Below are positions 1 through 7,718 of a stretch of 64,000 bases of DNA, piece by piece. Positions within the stretch are counted from its first letter, which is position 1. Every line of letters begins with the position of its first letter. A program made the translations under genes and the position numbers. The stretch is from Haloplanus ruber (GTDB lineage Archaea > Halobacteriota > Halobacteria > Halobacteriales > Haloferacaceae): the NCBI RefSeq assembly GCF_024494725.1, contig NZ_JANHDK010000001.1, positions 248,001 through 312,000 on the forward strand. Reading direction: 5' to 3'. The notes under the pieces are model-generated. The model searched no databases. It was given only the letters and a program-made list of their open reading frames with translations, and was not told the DNA's origin.

Positions 1-771
1 CTCGGGGTGCTCGATCACCCCGTCATCGAAGCCTCGGTGTTCGCCATGGCCGTCTTCGCGGCGCTTCACGAGACGCACAAACGCCGTATCCGGCGACTCG
101 AACGGGCGGTCCCGGACTTCCTCGACCGCCTGGCGAGTGTCAACGAGGCGGGCATGACCGTCGTCGAGAGCATCGAACGCGTCGCTGGCACCGACCTCGG
201 CGGCCTCGAAGACGAGGTGGAGCGCACCTGGCGGGACATCCACTGGGGGGCCGACGCCGGCGACGCACTCCGCCGACTCGCCATCCGGACCCGCACCCGG
301 ATGGTCTCACAGGCGGTCACCCTCATCACGAACGCGATGGACGCCAGCGGCGACATCGCGCCCGTCCTCCGCATTGCCGCCGACGAGGCCCAGGCGACGC
401 GGCGCCTCCGCCGCGAGCGTCAACAGGAGATGCTCACCTACATCCTCGTCATCTACATCTCGGTGCTCGTCTTCCTCGGCATCATCGCCGCGCTGACCGT
501 CGCCTTCATCCCCGCAGTTCAGGAGGCAGCGGGCACCACGGCAGCCACGCCCGCGAACGCCCCCAACGTGGGGGTGACAGGTGCCTTCGCCGGCACCGAG
601 GTGAACACCGGTGCGTACGAACTCGTCTTCTTCCACATCTCCGCCGTCCAGGCGGTCTGTTCGGGGCTGATCGCCGGGCAACTCGCCGAGGGTGGAATCG
701 CGGACGGCGTGAAACACGCGGCCGGGCTACTCGGCCTGACGTATCTCGTGTTCGCGCTCGTGTTGCTCTAA
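1..771 (+). CDS. TadC/FlaJ-like type II secretion F-domain protein (5' partial)
   Basis: Inner-membrane platform protein of an archaeal type IV pilus or Tad-like secretion system. The frame is open to the left edge, so the first in-frame GTG at 7 is probably internal and the N-terminal part lies outside the window. The visible part has a cytoplasmic helical T2SSF-type domain (about residues 30-140 from the GTG), rich in Arg and Glu, with the family-like stretch VPDFLDRLASVNEAGMT. A strong membrane segment follows at about 145-170, with two more near the C-terminus. The partner ATPase gene would be expected upstream. Family assignment is from overall pattern. No downstream pilus gene follows. 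Confidence 0.8.
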   Translation, partial: LGVLDHPVIEASVFAMAVFAALHETHKRRIRRLERAVPDFLDRLASVNEAGMTVVESIERVAGTDLGGLEDEVERTWRDIHWGADAGDALRRLAIRTRTRMVSQAVTLITNAMDASGDIAPVLRIAADEAQATRRLRRERQQEMLTYILVIYISVLVFLGIIAALTVAFIPAVQEAAGTTAATPANAPNVGVTGAFAGTEVNTGAYELVFFHISAVQAVCSGLIAGQLAEGGIADGVKHAAGLLGLTYLVFALVLL

Positions 772-773
772 GG

Positions 774-781
774 GCTTATCC
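774..781 (+). promoter_or_regulatory. TATA-like box of the methyltransferase gene
   Basis: A CTTATC core lies about 27 bases before the ATG at 804, the spacing expected for a leaderless haloarchaeal transcript. Confidence 0.5.
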
Positions 782-803
782 GCATCCAGGTCGAGAGACG
801 GTC

Positions 804-1442
804 ATGGACGCCCCGGAGCCACGTCACACGTACGACCGCATCGCGGAACATTTCGCCGTGACGCGCGAACATCCGTGGCCGGAGGTCGAATCCTTCGTCG
901 CCGACGCGGCCCCCGTCGCGCTGGCGTTCGACCTCGGCTGCGGGAACGCCCGCCACGCGGAGGTGCTCACCGACGTCGCCGACCGCGTCCTCGGACTCGA
1001 CGCCAGCCGCGGCCTCCTGCGGACCGCTCAGGACCGCCGAGCGGAGCGCGGATTCGGGGTCGACCTGCTCCACGGAGACGCGGCGAACCTCCCGATTCGT
1101 CCTGGACAGGTTGGTCTCGCCGTCTACGTCGCGACGCTCCACCACCTCCGCCCGCGAGAGCGGCGGATCGAGAGCCTTGACGAACTCGCCCGGGTCCTCG
1201 CACCAGGCGGTCGGGCTCTCGTCGGCGTCTGGAGCACGACCCACGACCGTTTCGACGCGACAACCGGCTTCGATACGACTGTCGACTGGACGCTCCCCGA
1301 CGGCGAGACGCTCCCTCGGTACTACCACATCTACGACCCCACCGAGTTCGACGAGGATCTGGCCGCGAGCGAGCTCACTTCCTTCGACCGCTTTCAGTCG
1401 AGTGGCAACTGCTACGCCGTCGTTGGCCCCGCGTCGGGCTGA
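804..1442 (+). CDS. Trm9/ALKBH8-like class I SAM-dependent methyltransferase
   Basis: A 212-residue SAM methyltransferase. Motif I is FDLGCGNARH (about residues 40-49), followed by the acidic motif II end GLDAS and the post-motif segment LHGDAANLP; a conserved ATLHHL stretch lies near residue 112. The N-terminus (YDRIAEHFAVTREHPWPEV) resembles the Trm9/ALKBH8 methyltransferase domain, which in eukaryotes methylates wobble-uridine carboxymethyl groups on tRNA. Archaeal substrates are less certain, so I give no gene symbol. The ATG sits about 27 bases after a TATA-like box. It appears to be a single-gene unit. Confidence 0.8.
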   Translation: MDAPEPRHTYDRIAEHFAVTREHPWPEVESFVADAAPVALAFDLGCGNARHAEVLTDVADRVLGLDASRGLLRTAQDRRAERGFGVDLLHGDAANLPIRPGQVGLAVYVATLHHLRPRERRIESLDELARVLAPGGRALVGVWSTTHDRFDATTGFDTTVDWTLPDGETLPRYYHIYDPTEFDEDLAASELTSFDRFQSSGNCYAVVGPASG

Positions 1443-1477
1443 CCGGTCGGGACGGGTGCGCGCACAGACGTGATGGA

Positions 1478-1485
1478 CTTAACCC
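1478..1485 (+). promoter_or_regulatory. TATA-like box of the flavoprotein gene
   Basis: A CTTAACC element is centred about 28 bases before the ATG at 1509, consistent with a leaderless start. Confidence 0.45.
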
Positions 1486-1508
1486 CTCGGCGTCGATACT
1501 AGAGATCG

Positions 1509-2543
1509 ATGAGCGACACGCACGACTACGACGTCGCCGTCGTCGGTGGGGGACCGGCCGGCCTGACTGCCGCGCTCTACGCGACCCGTCTCGGGCTGGA
1601 CACCGTCCTCGTGGACCGCGGTGGCGGCCGTGCGGCCATGATGCAGGATACGCACAACGTCATCGGCGTCACCGAGGACGTCTCCGGCGGTGAGTTCCTC
1701 CAGACGGCGCGCGAACAGGTGCAAGCCTACGGTGCGACTTTCCACCGCGGGTTCGTCTCGGGAATCGACCGCCGCGACGACGACCGGACCTTCGCCCTCG
1801 AAACCGACGACGCGGTGATCGGTGTCGACCGGGTGGTCCTCGCCACCGGCTTCTCCGACGTCAGACCCGATCCCCCGCTGCCCCGGACGGGACGAGGGCT
1901 TCACTACTGTCTGCACTGTGACGCCTACATGTTCGTCGACGAGTCGGTGTACGTGATGGGTCACGGCGACAGCGCCGCCTACGTCGCCATGATCATGCTC
2001 AACTTCACCGACGAGGTTGACCTCCTCACCCGCGGTGACGACCCGACCTGGAGCGACGAGACCGACCGGATGCTCCGTGCTCACCCCATCGACGTGATCC
2101 ACGAGGAGATCACCGGGATGAACCGCGGCGCCGACGGCTGGCTGGAGAGCTTCGAGTTCGAAGACGGGACTGTTCGCGAGTACCGCGGCGGCTTTCCCAT
2201 GTACGGCTCCGAGTACAACAACGACCTCCCGGCCGAGATTGGCTGTGACCTGAACGACGACGGCACCGTCCAGGTCGACGACCACGGCCGGACGAGCGTC
2301 GATGGGGTCTACGCTGTCGGCGACCTCGTCGCCGGCCACAACCAGATCCCCGTCGCCATGGGACAGGGCGCGAAAGCCGGGATCGCGATCCATATGGACC
2401 TGCGGCCGTTCCCCCGGAGCGTCGAGGAGATCGAGGCGGAGGGCGCCGTCGACGCCGATGAGGTACCCGCCGTCTCGGCGTCGCTCCGCGAGACTGCCCG
2501 CGCCTTCCGCGAGGAAGCCGTCGAGTCGCCGGCCGACGACTGA
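1509..2543 (+). CDS. Thioredoxin-reductase-like FAD/NAD(P)-dependent oxidoreductase
   Basis: A 344-residue two-dinucleotide-binding flavoprotein. The N-terminal FAD Rossmann motif is VVGGGPAGLTAA (about residues 11-22). A redox CxxC, HYCLHC, sits near residues 131-136. A second glycine-rich NAD(P) motif (VMGHGDSAAY) follows, and the C-terminal FAD motif VYAVGDLVAG is near residue 270. The order FAD-CxxC-NAD(P)-FAD is that of thioredoxin reductase. The exact electron acceptor is unknown; CLHC differs from the bacterial CATC. The C-terminal tail is acidic. The next gene begins 12 bases downstream, so the two are probably co-transcribed. Confidence 0.85.
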   Translation: MSDTHDYDVAVVGGGPAGLTAALYATRLGLDTVLVDRGGGRAAMMQDTHNVIGVTEDVSGGEFLQTAREQVQAYGATFHRGFVSGIDRRDDDRTFALETDDAVIGVDRVVLATGFSDVRPDPPLPRTGRGLHYCLHCDAYMFVDESVYVMGHGDSAAYVAMIMLNFTDEVDLLTRGDDPTWSDETDRMLRAHPIDVIHEEITGMNRGADGWLESFEFEDGTVREYRGGFPMYGSEYNNDLPAEIGCDLNDDGTVQVDDHGRTSVDGVYAVGDLVAGHNQIPVAMGQGAKAGIAIHMDLRPFPRSVEEIEAEGAVDADEVPAVSASLRETARAFREEAVESPADD

Positions 2544-2555
2544 GCCACGCGACCG

Positions 2556-3059
2556 ATGGCGCTCGTCGTCCCCCTCTCTTATATCGTCCACGTCGTCTCG
2601 GCCGCGCTCTGGACCGGCGGCGTCCTCTATGCCGTGTACGCGGTCCTTCCGGCGGCGTCGACCGGCGACCTCTCGCCGGCCGCCTTCGAGCGAAGCGTCG
2701 ACGGCCTCCTCCAAGTGACCCGGTGGACGGGGGTCGCCCTGCCGCTCACCGGCGCCTACCAGCTGTGGCTGCGCTACCCCCTCCCCCGGCTGTTCGGGAC
2801 GACCGCTGGCCACCTCGTCCTCGGGATGGCGGCGCTGTGGACCGTGATGAACGGGCTGATCGAACTCGGCGTCTACCGCATGTGCCAAGCCCACGGCGAC
2901 CCGCCCGGACTCGGGGCGTACTTCACCCGGGGGTTCGCCGTCGGCAACGACGCCGATGTGCCGACCCTCGCCGGCGTCGGCCGGCCGTACCTTCTCGGCG
3001 CGGCCGCGCTTGCCGCCCTCCTCCTCGTCGACGCTGCGCTCTTGGCCGGGGGCGTGTGA
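2556..3059 (+). CDS. CopD-like integral membrane protein
   Basis: A 167-residue protein with about four membrane segments. The first contains the His-bearing pattern HVVSAALWTGGV, which resembles the first helix of CopD-type membrane proteins (copper resistance or import). A second conserved-looking histidine (AGHLVLG) lies in the third segment. Copper handling is inferred from this resemblance only. It follows the flavoprotein gene by 12 bases. Other possibilities are a haem or quinone-associated membrane subunit. Confidence 0.6.
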   Translation: MALVVPLSYIVHVVSAALWTGGVLYAVYAVLPAASTGDLSPAAFERSVDGLLQVTRWTGVALPLTGAYQLWLRYPLPRLFGTTAGHLVLGMAALWTVMNGLIELGVYRMCQAHGDPPGLGAYFTRGFAVGNDADVPTLAGVGRPYLLGAAALAALLLVDAALLAGGV

Positions 3060-3111
3060 CGCCGCCCGGTAACGTAACTGCCTTATCCTCCCGTCCAGAA
3101 ACGGTTCATAG

Positions 3112-3182
3112 GCGCCGGTGGTCTAGTGGTAGGACCTGAGCCTTCCAAGCTCATGGCCCGGGTTCAAATCCCGGCCGGCGCA
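3112..3182 (+). tRNA. tRNA-Gly (anticodon TCC)
   Basis: A full cloverleaf can be folded. The acceptor stem is GCGCCGG paired with CCGGCGC, with discriminator A. The anticodon stem is TGAGC/GCTCA around the loop CTTCCAA, giving anticodon TCC. The T loop is GGTTCAAATCC. No intron and no encoded CCA. Confidence 0.97.
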
Positions 3183-3189
3183 CTCCGAC

Positions 3190-3300
3190 CTTTTGCTACG
3201 CTCGCTTCGCTCGCTCGCAAAAGCTCGACCAAAAGCCTGCGAGCCTCCCTCCGGTCGGCTCTCGGCCCGCTCGCTCACTACGTTCGCTCGCGGTTCTCGA
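3190..3300. repeat. CGCTCG-rich repeat tract downstream of tRNA-Gly
   Basis: Just after the tRNA there is an inverted repeat, CTTTTGC at 3190-3196 and GCAAAAG at 3217-3223, flanking tandem CGCTCG/CTTCG units. Similar units recur at 3268-3300 (CTCGCTCACTACGTTCGCTCGC). Such tracts are common next to haloarchaeal tRNA genes. It could end the tRNA transcript or be a scar of past integration. Confidence 0.5.
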
Positions 3301-3402
3301 CGATGATGATGAATGCGATCAAGCGACGGATGCCTGACGAGACCGACGACAAGTCAGCCACCGACGCCGCTTCAGAACGGGAGTGCGAGTAGTGCCACTC
3401 CG

Positions 3403-3644
3403 ATGAGCGGGACCGCCCAGTATCTCCTCGCGCTCTATATCGCCGAGCAGCGACACTCGCCGCCCGTCTCCGCCGGCGTGGTGGCCGATCTTGTCGACTG
3501 ATCCCAGGCCACGGCGACGCAGATGCTTCAGGACCTCGACGCTCACGAGTTCGAGGCCATGGAGATGGCAGGGCCGACCGACCCCACGGTGGCCGGACGG
3601 GTCACCGAACTGCTGCCCTACGAGTCGGTGCCGGGCGACGACTG
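3403..3644 (+). pseudogene. Degraded DtxR/SirR-family metal-dependent regulator
   Basis: From ATG 3403 the frame reads MSGTAQYLLALYIAEQ and then PPVSAGVVADLVD, the start of a DtxR-type winged helix as found in haloarchaea. A TGA at 3499-3501 stands where a coding triplet would be needed. The same frame continues as SQATATQMLQDLDAHE (recognition helix), then jumps directly to FEAMEMAG and VTELLPYE, which resemble the C-terminal end of the dimerisation domain, and stops at 3644. So there is a nonsense codon plus an internal deletion removing the wing and most of the metal/dimer domain (about 60-80 codons if the usual length is around 140-150). Confidence 0.7.
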
Positions 3645-3717
3645 AGGGACGTCGGCCAACAGCGATGGCGTCGACTGGGAGAGCGGTATCGACGCAGAAT
3701 CGCGTCCAGCGGACAGA

Positions 3718-3843
3718 TCAGGTCGGCGTGTACTGACAGGCGTCGTCCCGCCCGTCCTCGCAGAGTCGTTCGAGCGTGTGGCAAGCGCGGTCGTTTCCGT
3801 CACTGCACTCGTCGCGGAGTAGTGCCATGTCTTCTTGCTTCAT
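3718..3843 (-). CDS. 41-residue protein with duplicated cysteine pairs
   Basis: An ATG at 3843 opens a 41-residue frame with four cysteines spaced C-x7-C-x6-C-x7-C. The two halves are near repeats, CSDGNDRAC and CEDGRDDAC, separated by HTLERL. The composition is acidic like its host's proteome. A TATA-like box (3881-3889) lies upstream on the same strand. The pattern recalls Cys-rich Sel1-like helical pairs closed by disulfides, or a small zinc-binding protein. I do not recognise the family, and no function is claimed. It lies downstream of the SRP RNA on the same strand. Confidence 0.6.
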   Translation of the reverse strand: MKQEDMALLRDECSDGNDRACHTLERLCEDGRDDACQYTPT

Positions 3844-3880
3844 CGTTGGTGTCTCGTACCATGTTAACTAATGCCGTGGT

Positions 3881-3889
3881 ATTTATAAT
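3881..3889 (-). promoter_or_regulatory. TATA-like box for the small cysteine protein
   Basis: The minus strand reads GATTATAAATACC here, a near-consensus archaeal TATA box about 40 bases before the ATG at 3843. This predicts a leader of roughly 12-15 bases. Confidence 0.6.
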
Positions 3890-3954
3890 CATCGACCGGG
3901 CATAGTTCGCCGGTATCGGAGACGGAGCAGTCGCTCGGTGTGAGAAGGTACGAA

Positions 3955-4263
3955 TGTGGACGGCAGGATTGCCCGGCGTTCCGGTCCGGGGAGTCCCGGT
4001 CGCCTCCTCCACCCCGCGATCCTGCGAGCGACGGGCGTCCGACGGTGGGCTGCTCGCTTCCGCGCCTGACCCGGTTCCGCCGACGAACCACGACAGAGCG
4101 TCCCTGCAGACGCACGCCGTGGACCGCTGTCCCCGAAGGACGAGGCTTCCACGTTGGCTTCCGGGGCCCGAATCGGTCTGACCGGACGCACCCGGGTTCG
4201 GTCCCCGCTGAAGACCGTAGTGCGGGCGGTGGAGCAGGGCCTAACTGCCCGACCTAGTCCACT
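3955..4263 (-). ncRNA. ffs: Signal recognition particle 7S RNA
   Basis: The minus strand carries the universal SRP54-binding hairpin (helix 8), GGTCAGGCGCGGAAGCGAG then CAGCC, complementary to about 4048-4071, with a GGAA tetraloop and the asymmetric CAGG/AGCAG loop. The 5' region has GGGCAGTTAGGCCC, typical of the archaeal Alu domain. The ends pair as archaeal helix 1: GTGGAC and GGGCAG near 4263-4240 with CTGCC and GTCCAC near 3970-3956. The resulting length, about 309 nt, fits haloarchaeal 7S RNA. The ends are set by helix 1 pairing and are approximate. Protein-like frames crossing this stretch are spurious. Confidence 0.92.
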
Positions 4264-4279
4264 CCGAGATACGCCGCTT

Positions 4280-4290
4280 CCTCTTAAGGG
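4280..4290 (-). promoter_or_regulatory. Probable promoter of the 7S RNA
   Basis: The minus strand reads AGGCCCTTAAGAGG, a TATA-like TTAAG core centred about 22-25 bases before the predicted 5' end at 4263. Confidence 0.5.
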
Positions 4291-4336
4291 CCTTTCGACT
4301 TGGCGATCCGAGCGTGGGTCCGTCGGTCGATCCGTC

Positions 4337-4747
4337 TCAATCGAGAATCGCCCAAGCGTAGAGCGCCGCCGCGAGCGGGACGACCCCCGTGACCGCGACG
4401 ACGATCCACCGGAGGCCCGTGATCCACGACGCCGGGAAGCCAAAGAGCGGATCGAGGGGGGCCGCGATTGCCCACCAGAGCGCGACGACGAAGGCGACGA
4501 CCCCGAGCGGGACGGCGATGCCGGCGGCAGTCGTCGGGTCCGTCCGGCCGCGAGCGCCCGCGATGAACACGATGCCACCGACGAGCGCGAGCGCGAGGAC
4601 GGTTCCGACCCCGAGTGGGCCGCTAGTGTAGTATCGTCCGAGTTCGGTCCCCCAGTCGGGAAAGAGGGCGAACGGGAGCGCGAGAACGACGACGACGGCG
4701 AGACAGCCGACAATGCCGAGAACGGGGGCGGCCTGCTCGGTGCGCAT
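4337..4747 (-). CDS. Conserved four-helix membrane protein of unknown function
   Basis: A 136-residue protein starting at ATG 4747 (MRTEQAAPVLGIVG). Four hydrophobic segments span about residues 10-30, 45-65, 75-97 and 110-133. The upstream extension of the frame is Arg-rich and unlike a protein, so the internal ATG is preferred. No catalytic motif is visible. It is transcribed divergently from the NYN nuclease gene. Confidence 0.75.
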   Translation of the reverse strand: MRTEQAAPVLGIVGCLAVVVVLALPFALFPDWGTELGRYYTSGPLGVGTVLALALVGGIVFIAGARGRTDPTTAAGIAVPLGVVAFVVALWWAIAAPLDPLFGFPASWITGLRWIVVAVTGVVPLAAALYAWAILD

Positions 4748-4817
4748 GTCGCTTCCTGTCCGCGCCGGCGGGTTAAATCGCACGTATCGCCGCCACACGC
4801 CGACGGGTATGAGCAAG

Positions 4818-4826
4818 AATTTAATC
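4818..4826 (+). promoter_or_regulatory. TATA-like box of the NYN gene
   Basis: AATTTAATC lies about 28-30 bases before the GTG at 4852, supporting the GTG as a leaderless start. Confidence 0.5.
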
Positions 4827-4851
4827 GGGCGCGTCCTCAGTATCGAACAAC

Positions 4852-5349
4852 GTGACCGATATCCACGCGAACCAGCGCGTCGCGATGCTCGCGGACGCGC
4901 AGAACCTCTATCACTCCGCACAGAGTCTCTACTCTCGAAACATCGACTACTCGGCGTTGCTCTCGAAGGGCGTCGCCGACCGCGAACTCGTGCGGGCCAT
5001 CGCCTACGTCATCCGTGCGGACTCGCCCGAGGAGGAGCGCTTTTTCGAGGCGCTCGAGGATATCGGCTTCGAGCGAAAGATCAAGGATATCAAGACCTTC
5101 GGCGACGGCACGAAGAAGGCTGACTGGGACGTGGGCATCAGCCTCGACGCCGTGACCCTCGCCAATCACGTCGACGTGGTCGTGTTGTGTACCGGCGACG
5201 GCGACTTCTCTCGGCTCTGCTCGCACCTTCGCCACGAGGGCGTCCGTGTCGAGGTGATGGCCTTTGGGTCCTCGACGGCCGACGAACTCGTCGAGGCTGC
5301 CGACTCCTTCATGGACCTCGCCGAGCGCGAGGAGACGTTTCTGCTGTAA
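4852..5349 (+). CDS. NYN-domain (LabA/DUF88, PIN-like) putative RNase
   Basis: A 165-residue single-domain NYN protein. The first acidic signature is MLADAQNLYHS (Asp and Asn near residues 14-17). The central KADWDVGISLDAV segment and the third acidic box CTGDGDFSRLC (about residues 105-115) complete the PIN-like Mg2+ site, and the closing strand VEVMAFG is typical of the family. NYN proteins are putative RNases; the substrate is unknown. GTG start set by the upstream TATA box. It converges with the next gene, the two stop codons being separated by one base. Confidence 0.85.
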   Translation: MTDIHANQRVAMLADAQNLYHSAQSLYSRNIDYSALLSKGVADRELVRAIAYVIRADSPEEERFFEALEDIGFERKIKDIKTFGDGTKKADWDVGISLDAVTLANHVDVVVLCTGDGDFSRLCSHLRHEGVRVEVMAFGSSTADELVEAADSFMDLAEREETFLL

Positions 5350-5350
5350 T

Positions 5351-6253
5351 CTACCACTCCTCGTCGAGGACACGCTCCTCAATAGACCGGTCGTTCGACC
5401 GGTAGATGGCGGTGGCGTACGTCAGCCGGAAGGCCACCAGCAGCGCCGTCATCGCCACCGAGACGAGCGACAGCGCGAGGACCTCCGGCGTCGAGAGTCC
5501 CAGCCCCCCGCTCGCCAGGACGTCGCCGAGCGCCGCCGTCCCGTTCGCGGCTTCGGGACCGGCCGCTGGCCCGCCCGGACTCATCCCGCCGCCAATCGGT
5601 CCGGGGCTGCCCCCCGATCCGGCCTCCGACGTGGCGAAGTTGTAGGCGGCGACGCCCGTGACCGGGAGGGCCGCCAGCGCGCCAACTAGCAGTGTCACGG
5701 CCGTGAACCCGAGCGCTCCGACGAGGTTCGAACGGACGAAGTCGACGCTCTCGGTGACGGCCTCGACCGGCCCGGCGTCGTCAACGACGACGATGACGGG
5801 GTAAAACTGGATCAGGAAGAGCACGGCGAGATAGACGAAGGCAACGATCACGACGAGCGCGGCGCCGACGACGGCGCCCGCGCCGCTCCCGCCGGTGACG
5901 AGGAGGGCGATGGCGAGCAGGACGAGGACGATACCGAAGGCGAGTTTGACGCCGAATTCGAGCAGTGTGGCGAGCAACAGGGCGACGTACCGATCCTTGC
6001 CGACCGCGACGAGTTCGTCGAGGGAGGTGGTGTCGTCCAGCCCCGCCCGCGCCATCCCGACGACTCCGGCGAGCACGAACGGGGTGACGAAGAAGGTGAG
6101 GATCTGGAGCAGCGCCGGCGCGATGGGGACGCCGGCCAACTGGAGGGCTCGCTGGGGCATGACCACGAGACCGTAGCACAGGCCTCCGAGGACGAGGACG
6201 GGGTGTCGACGGAGGGCGTCGACGGCCGTCCGGAGGGACGCTATCGCTGACAT
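5351..6253 (-). CDS. DUF7847-like multi-pass membrane protein
   Basis: A 300-residue membrane protein starting at ATG 6253 (MSAIASLRTAVDALRRHPVL), a haloarchaeal family start. About six hydrophobic segments are seen. The stretch FYPVIVVVDDAGPVEAVTES resembles related families predicted to sit in the membrane as a bundle. Residues about 215-260 are a Gly/Pro/Ala-rich low-complexity loop before the last helix. No enzymatic motif. An in-frame ATG at 6280 is possible but less likely. Confidence 0.7.
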   Translation of the reverse strand: MSAIASLRTAVDALRRHPVLVLGGLCYGLVVMPQRALQLAGVPIAPALLQILTFFVTPFVLAGVVGMARAGLDDTTSLDELVAVGKDRYVALLLATLLEFGVKLAFGIVLVLLAIALLVTGGSGAGAVVGAALVVIVAFVYLAVLFLIQFYPVIVVVDDAGPVEAVTESVDFVRSNLVGALGFTAVTLLVGALAALPVTGVAAYNFATSEAGSGGSPGPIGGGMSPGGPAAGPEAANGTAALGDVLASGGLGLSTPEVLALSLVSVAMTALLVAFRLTYATAIYRSNDRSIEERVLDEEW

Positions 6254-6345
6254 ACTCGGGTACGCGGTCAACTGACACATAACTGTATGTGGTCGACCGA
6301 CGACGGGGCCGAACGCATTTCCCGGCCCCGCGCGACCTTCGCCCC

Positions 6346-6783
6346 ATGCGCGTCAGCGTCATCGGCGGGAGCACCGTCGACGAGCGGACGGCCGAGCGGA
6401 CCCGGACCCTGGGTGAACTGCTCGGAGAACGGGGACACGTCGTCGTCTGTGGCGGCCTCGGTGGCGTCATGGAGGCGGTCTGTGCAGGGGCGACCCGAGC
6501 CGGCGGCGAGACGGTCGGCATCCTCCCGACGGCCGACCCCGACGACGCCAACGCGTACGTCGATACCGCCATCGCGACGGGGATGGGACACGCTCGAAAC
6601 GCGATGGTCGTGATGAACGGTGACGCCGTTGTCGCCGTCGACGGCGGTCCGGGGACGCTCTCGGAACTCGGCTTCGCGGGCGTTTTCGACCGGCCGGTCG
6701 CGGGACTCGACACCCACAATGTCGACGGCGTCGAGGCCGTCGAGACGCCCGCGGCGGCCGTCGACTACGTGGAGAACGCTTAG
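6346..6783 (+). CDS. TIGR00725/LOG-like Rossmann-fold protein
   Basis: A 145-residue protein of the lysine-decarboxylase-like (LOG, MoCo-carrier-like) Rossmann fold. It opens with VSVIGGSTVDE, has the glycine-rich VVCGGLGGVMEAVCAGA, and the signature VDGGPGTLSELGFA, equivalent to the PGGxGTxxE nucleotide-phosphate site of LOG enzymes. The catalytic Arg-containing motif is only partly recognisable (GMGHARNAMVV). Start at ATG 6346 about 28 bases after an AT-rich box. Its stop overlaps the stop of the convergent trmO by four bases (TTAG). Confidence 0.8.
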   Translation: MRVSVIGGSTVDERTAERTRTLGELLGERGHVVVCGGLGGVMEAVCAGATRAGGETVGILPTADPDDANAYVDTAIATGMGHARNAMVVMNGDAVVAVDGGPGTLSELGFAGVFDRPVAGLDTHNVDGVEAVETPAAAVDYVENA

Positions 6784-7151
6784 AGCGTCGCCTTCAGATC
6801 CACGACCGGGCTTCCGTCGGCCATGTCGACGCCATGGAGACGGAGGCGGCCAGCCGCGGGGTCGACCGACACTACCGTACACTCGGTGATACAGACGGGG
6901 TTGGGACGGGCCGGAGAGCGCGAGGTAAACACGCCGCGGTCGGCGTTTCGATCTAGCGTCAGGACGTCTTGGTCGGCGCGGTCGGCCCACCAAACGACCA
7001 CGACCCGCTCGGCGTCGAACCCGGTGAGACCCTCACGGTACGCCGGGTCGACGTCGACGATGCCCTCGGCGTCGCTGTGGGGTCCCTGCCGCGGTGCTTC
7101 GCTAGTCGTTTCGAAGGGCGTGTGGACGGTCCCGATGGGGGAACACTCCAT
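6780..7151 (-). CDS. trmO: tRNA t6A37 N6-methyltransferase TrmO (TsaA fold)
   Basis: A 123-residue single-domain protein with the TsaA/VirR beta-barrel fold. It starts MECSPIGTVHTPF and contains the diagnostic motif VFTSRSPARPNPV, where SAM and t6A37-tRNA bind. TrmO methylates N6-threonylcarbamoyladenosine at position 37 of some tRNAs. Archaeal members are usually shorter than the roughly 230-residue E. coli protein, as here. ATG 7151 was chosen because the upstream extension is Arg/Pro-rich and unlike the family. It is downstream of the VOC gene on the same strand, 43 bases away. Confidence 0.88.
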   Translation of the reverse strand: MECSPIGTVHTPFETTSEAPRQGPHSDAEGIVDVDPAYREGLTGFDAERVVVVWWADRADQDVLTLDRNADRGVFTSRSPARPNPVCITECTVVSVDPAAGRLRLHGVDMADGSPVVDLKATL

Positions 7152-7194
7152 AGCGGGCGATGCGGGCCAACGCGCAAAAACACACGGGGGCCGC

Positions 7195-7614
7195 TCAGGC
7201 CTCGAGCACTTCGACGAGATTCCCCTCCGGGTCGCGAACGAAGAGGATTCGGGTCCCGCTCTCGGTCGTCCGTGGTTCGCTGAGGGTAGTGACGTCGGGC
7301 GCGAGGCCGGCGTAGAAGGCATCGAGGTCGTCGACGGCTAGGCCGAGGTGCGTGACACCGGGGCGATTGACCGTCCCGTCGTCGGTAGCGTCCCCCTCGG
7401 GGTCGTACTCGACGAGTTCGATCCGGGCGCCGTCCGCGTCGAAGTGGGCGAACCGGCCGGTGGCGCCGTCGACGCCGACGGCGTCGGCGAACGCCTCGCC
7501 CGAGACGGCGAAGCGCTCGGGATTGTCGAAGTCGAAGGTGTCGCGGTAGAACTCGACCGCACGGTCCAAGTCGGAGACGGTTACGCCGAAGTGGTGGGCA
7601 GCGAGTCGGGTCAC
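7195..7614 (-). CDS. VOC-fold (glyoxalase/bleomycin-resistance type) protein
   Basis: A 139-residue protein with two beta-alpha-beta-beta-beta modules. Module 1 begins AAHHFGVTVSDLDRAVEFY and module 2 VTHLGLAVDDLDAFY; it ends with FVRDPEGNLVEVLEA. The metal-ligand positions typical of this fold are His (HHFGV), Glu (ARIELVEY), His (THLGL) and Glu (NLVEV), all present, so an active metal site is likely. The substrate cannot be predicted. Probably the first gene of a VOC-trmO unit. Confidence 0.85.
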   Translation of the reverse strand: MTRLAAHHFGVTVSDLDRAVEFYRDTFDFDNPERFAVSGEAFADAVGVDGATGRFAHFDADGARIELVEYDPEGDATDDGTVNRPGVTHLGLAVDDLDAFYAGLAPDVTTLSEPRTTESGTRILFVRDPEGNLVEVLEA

Positions 7615-7718
7615 GTCGTCCGGTCGGCCGGCGACGTATAGTATCCTTTGAAACCTGTGGCAGACGACGCCGATACGGCCAGGGCAACCTTCTTTGAAAC
7701 GCGACCGTACTGATAATC

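Noticed and set aside
3889-4713. Long Arg/Ser-rich minus-strand and plus-strand frames over 3.9-4.9 kb
   Set aside because: They cover the SRP RNA and the membrane protein gene; composition is that of high-GC shadow frames.
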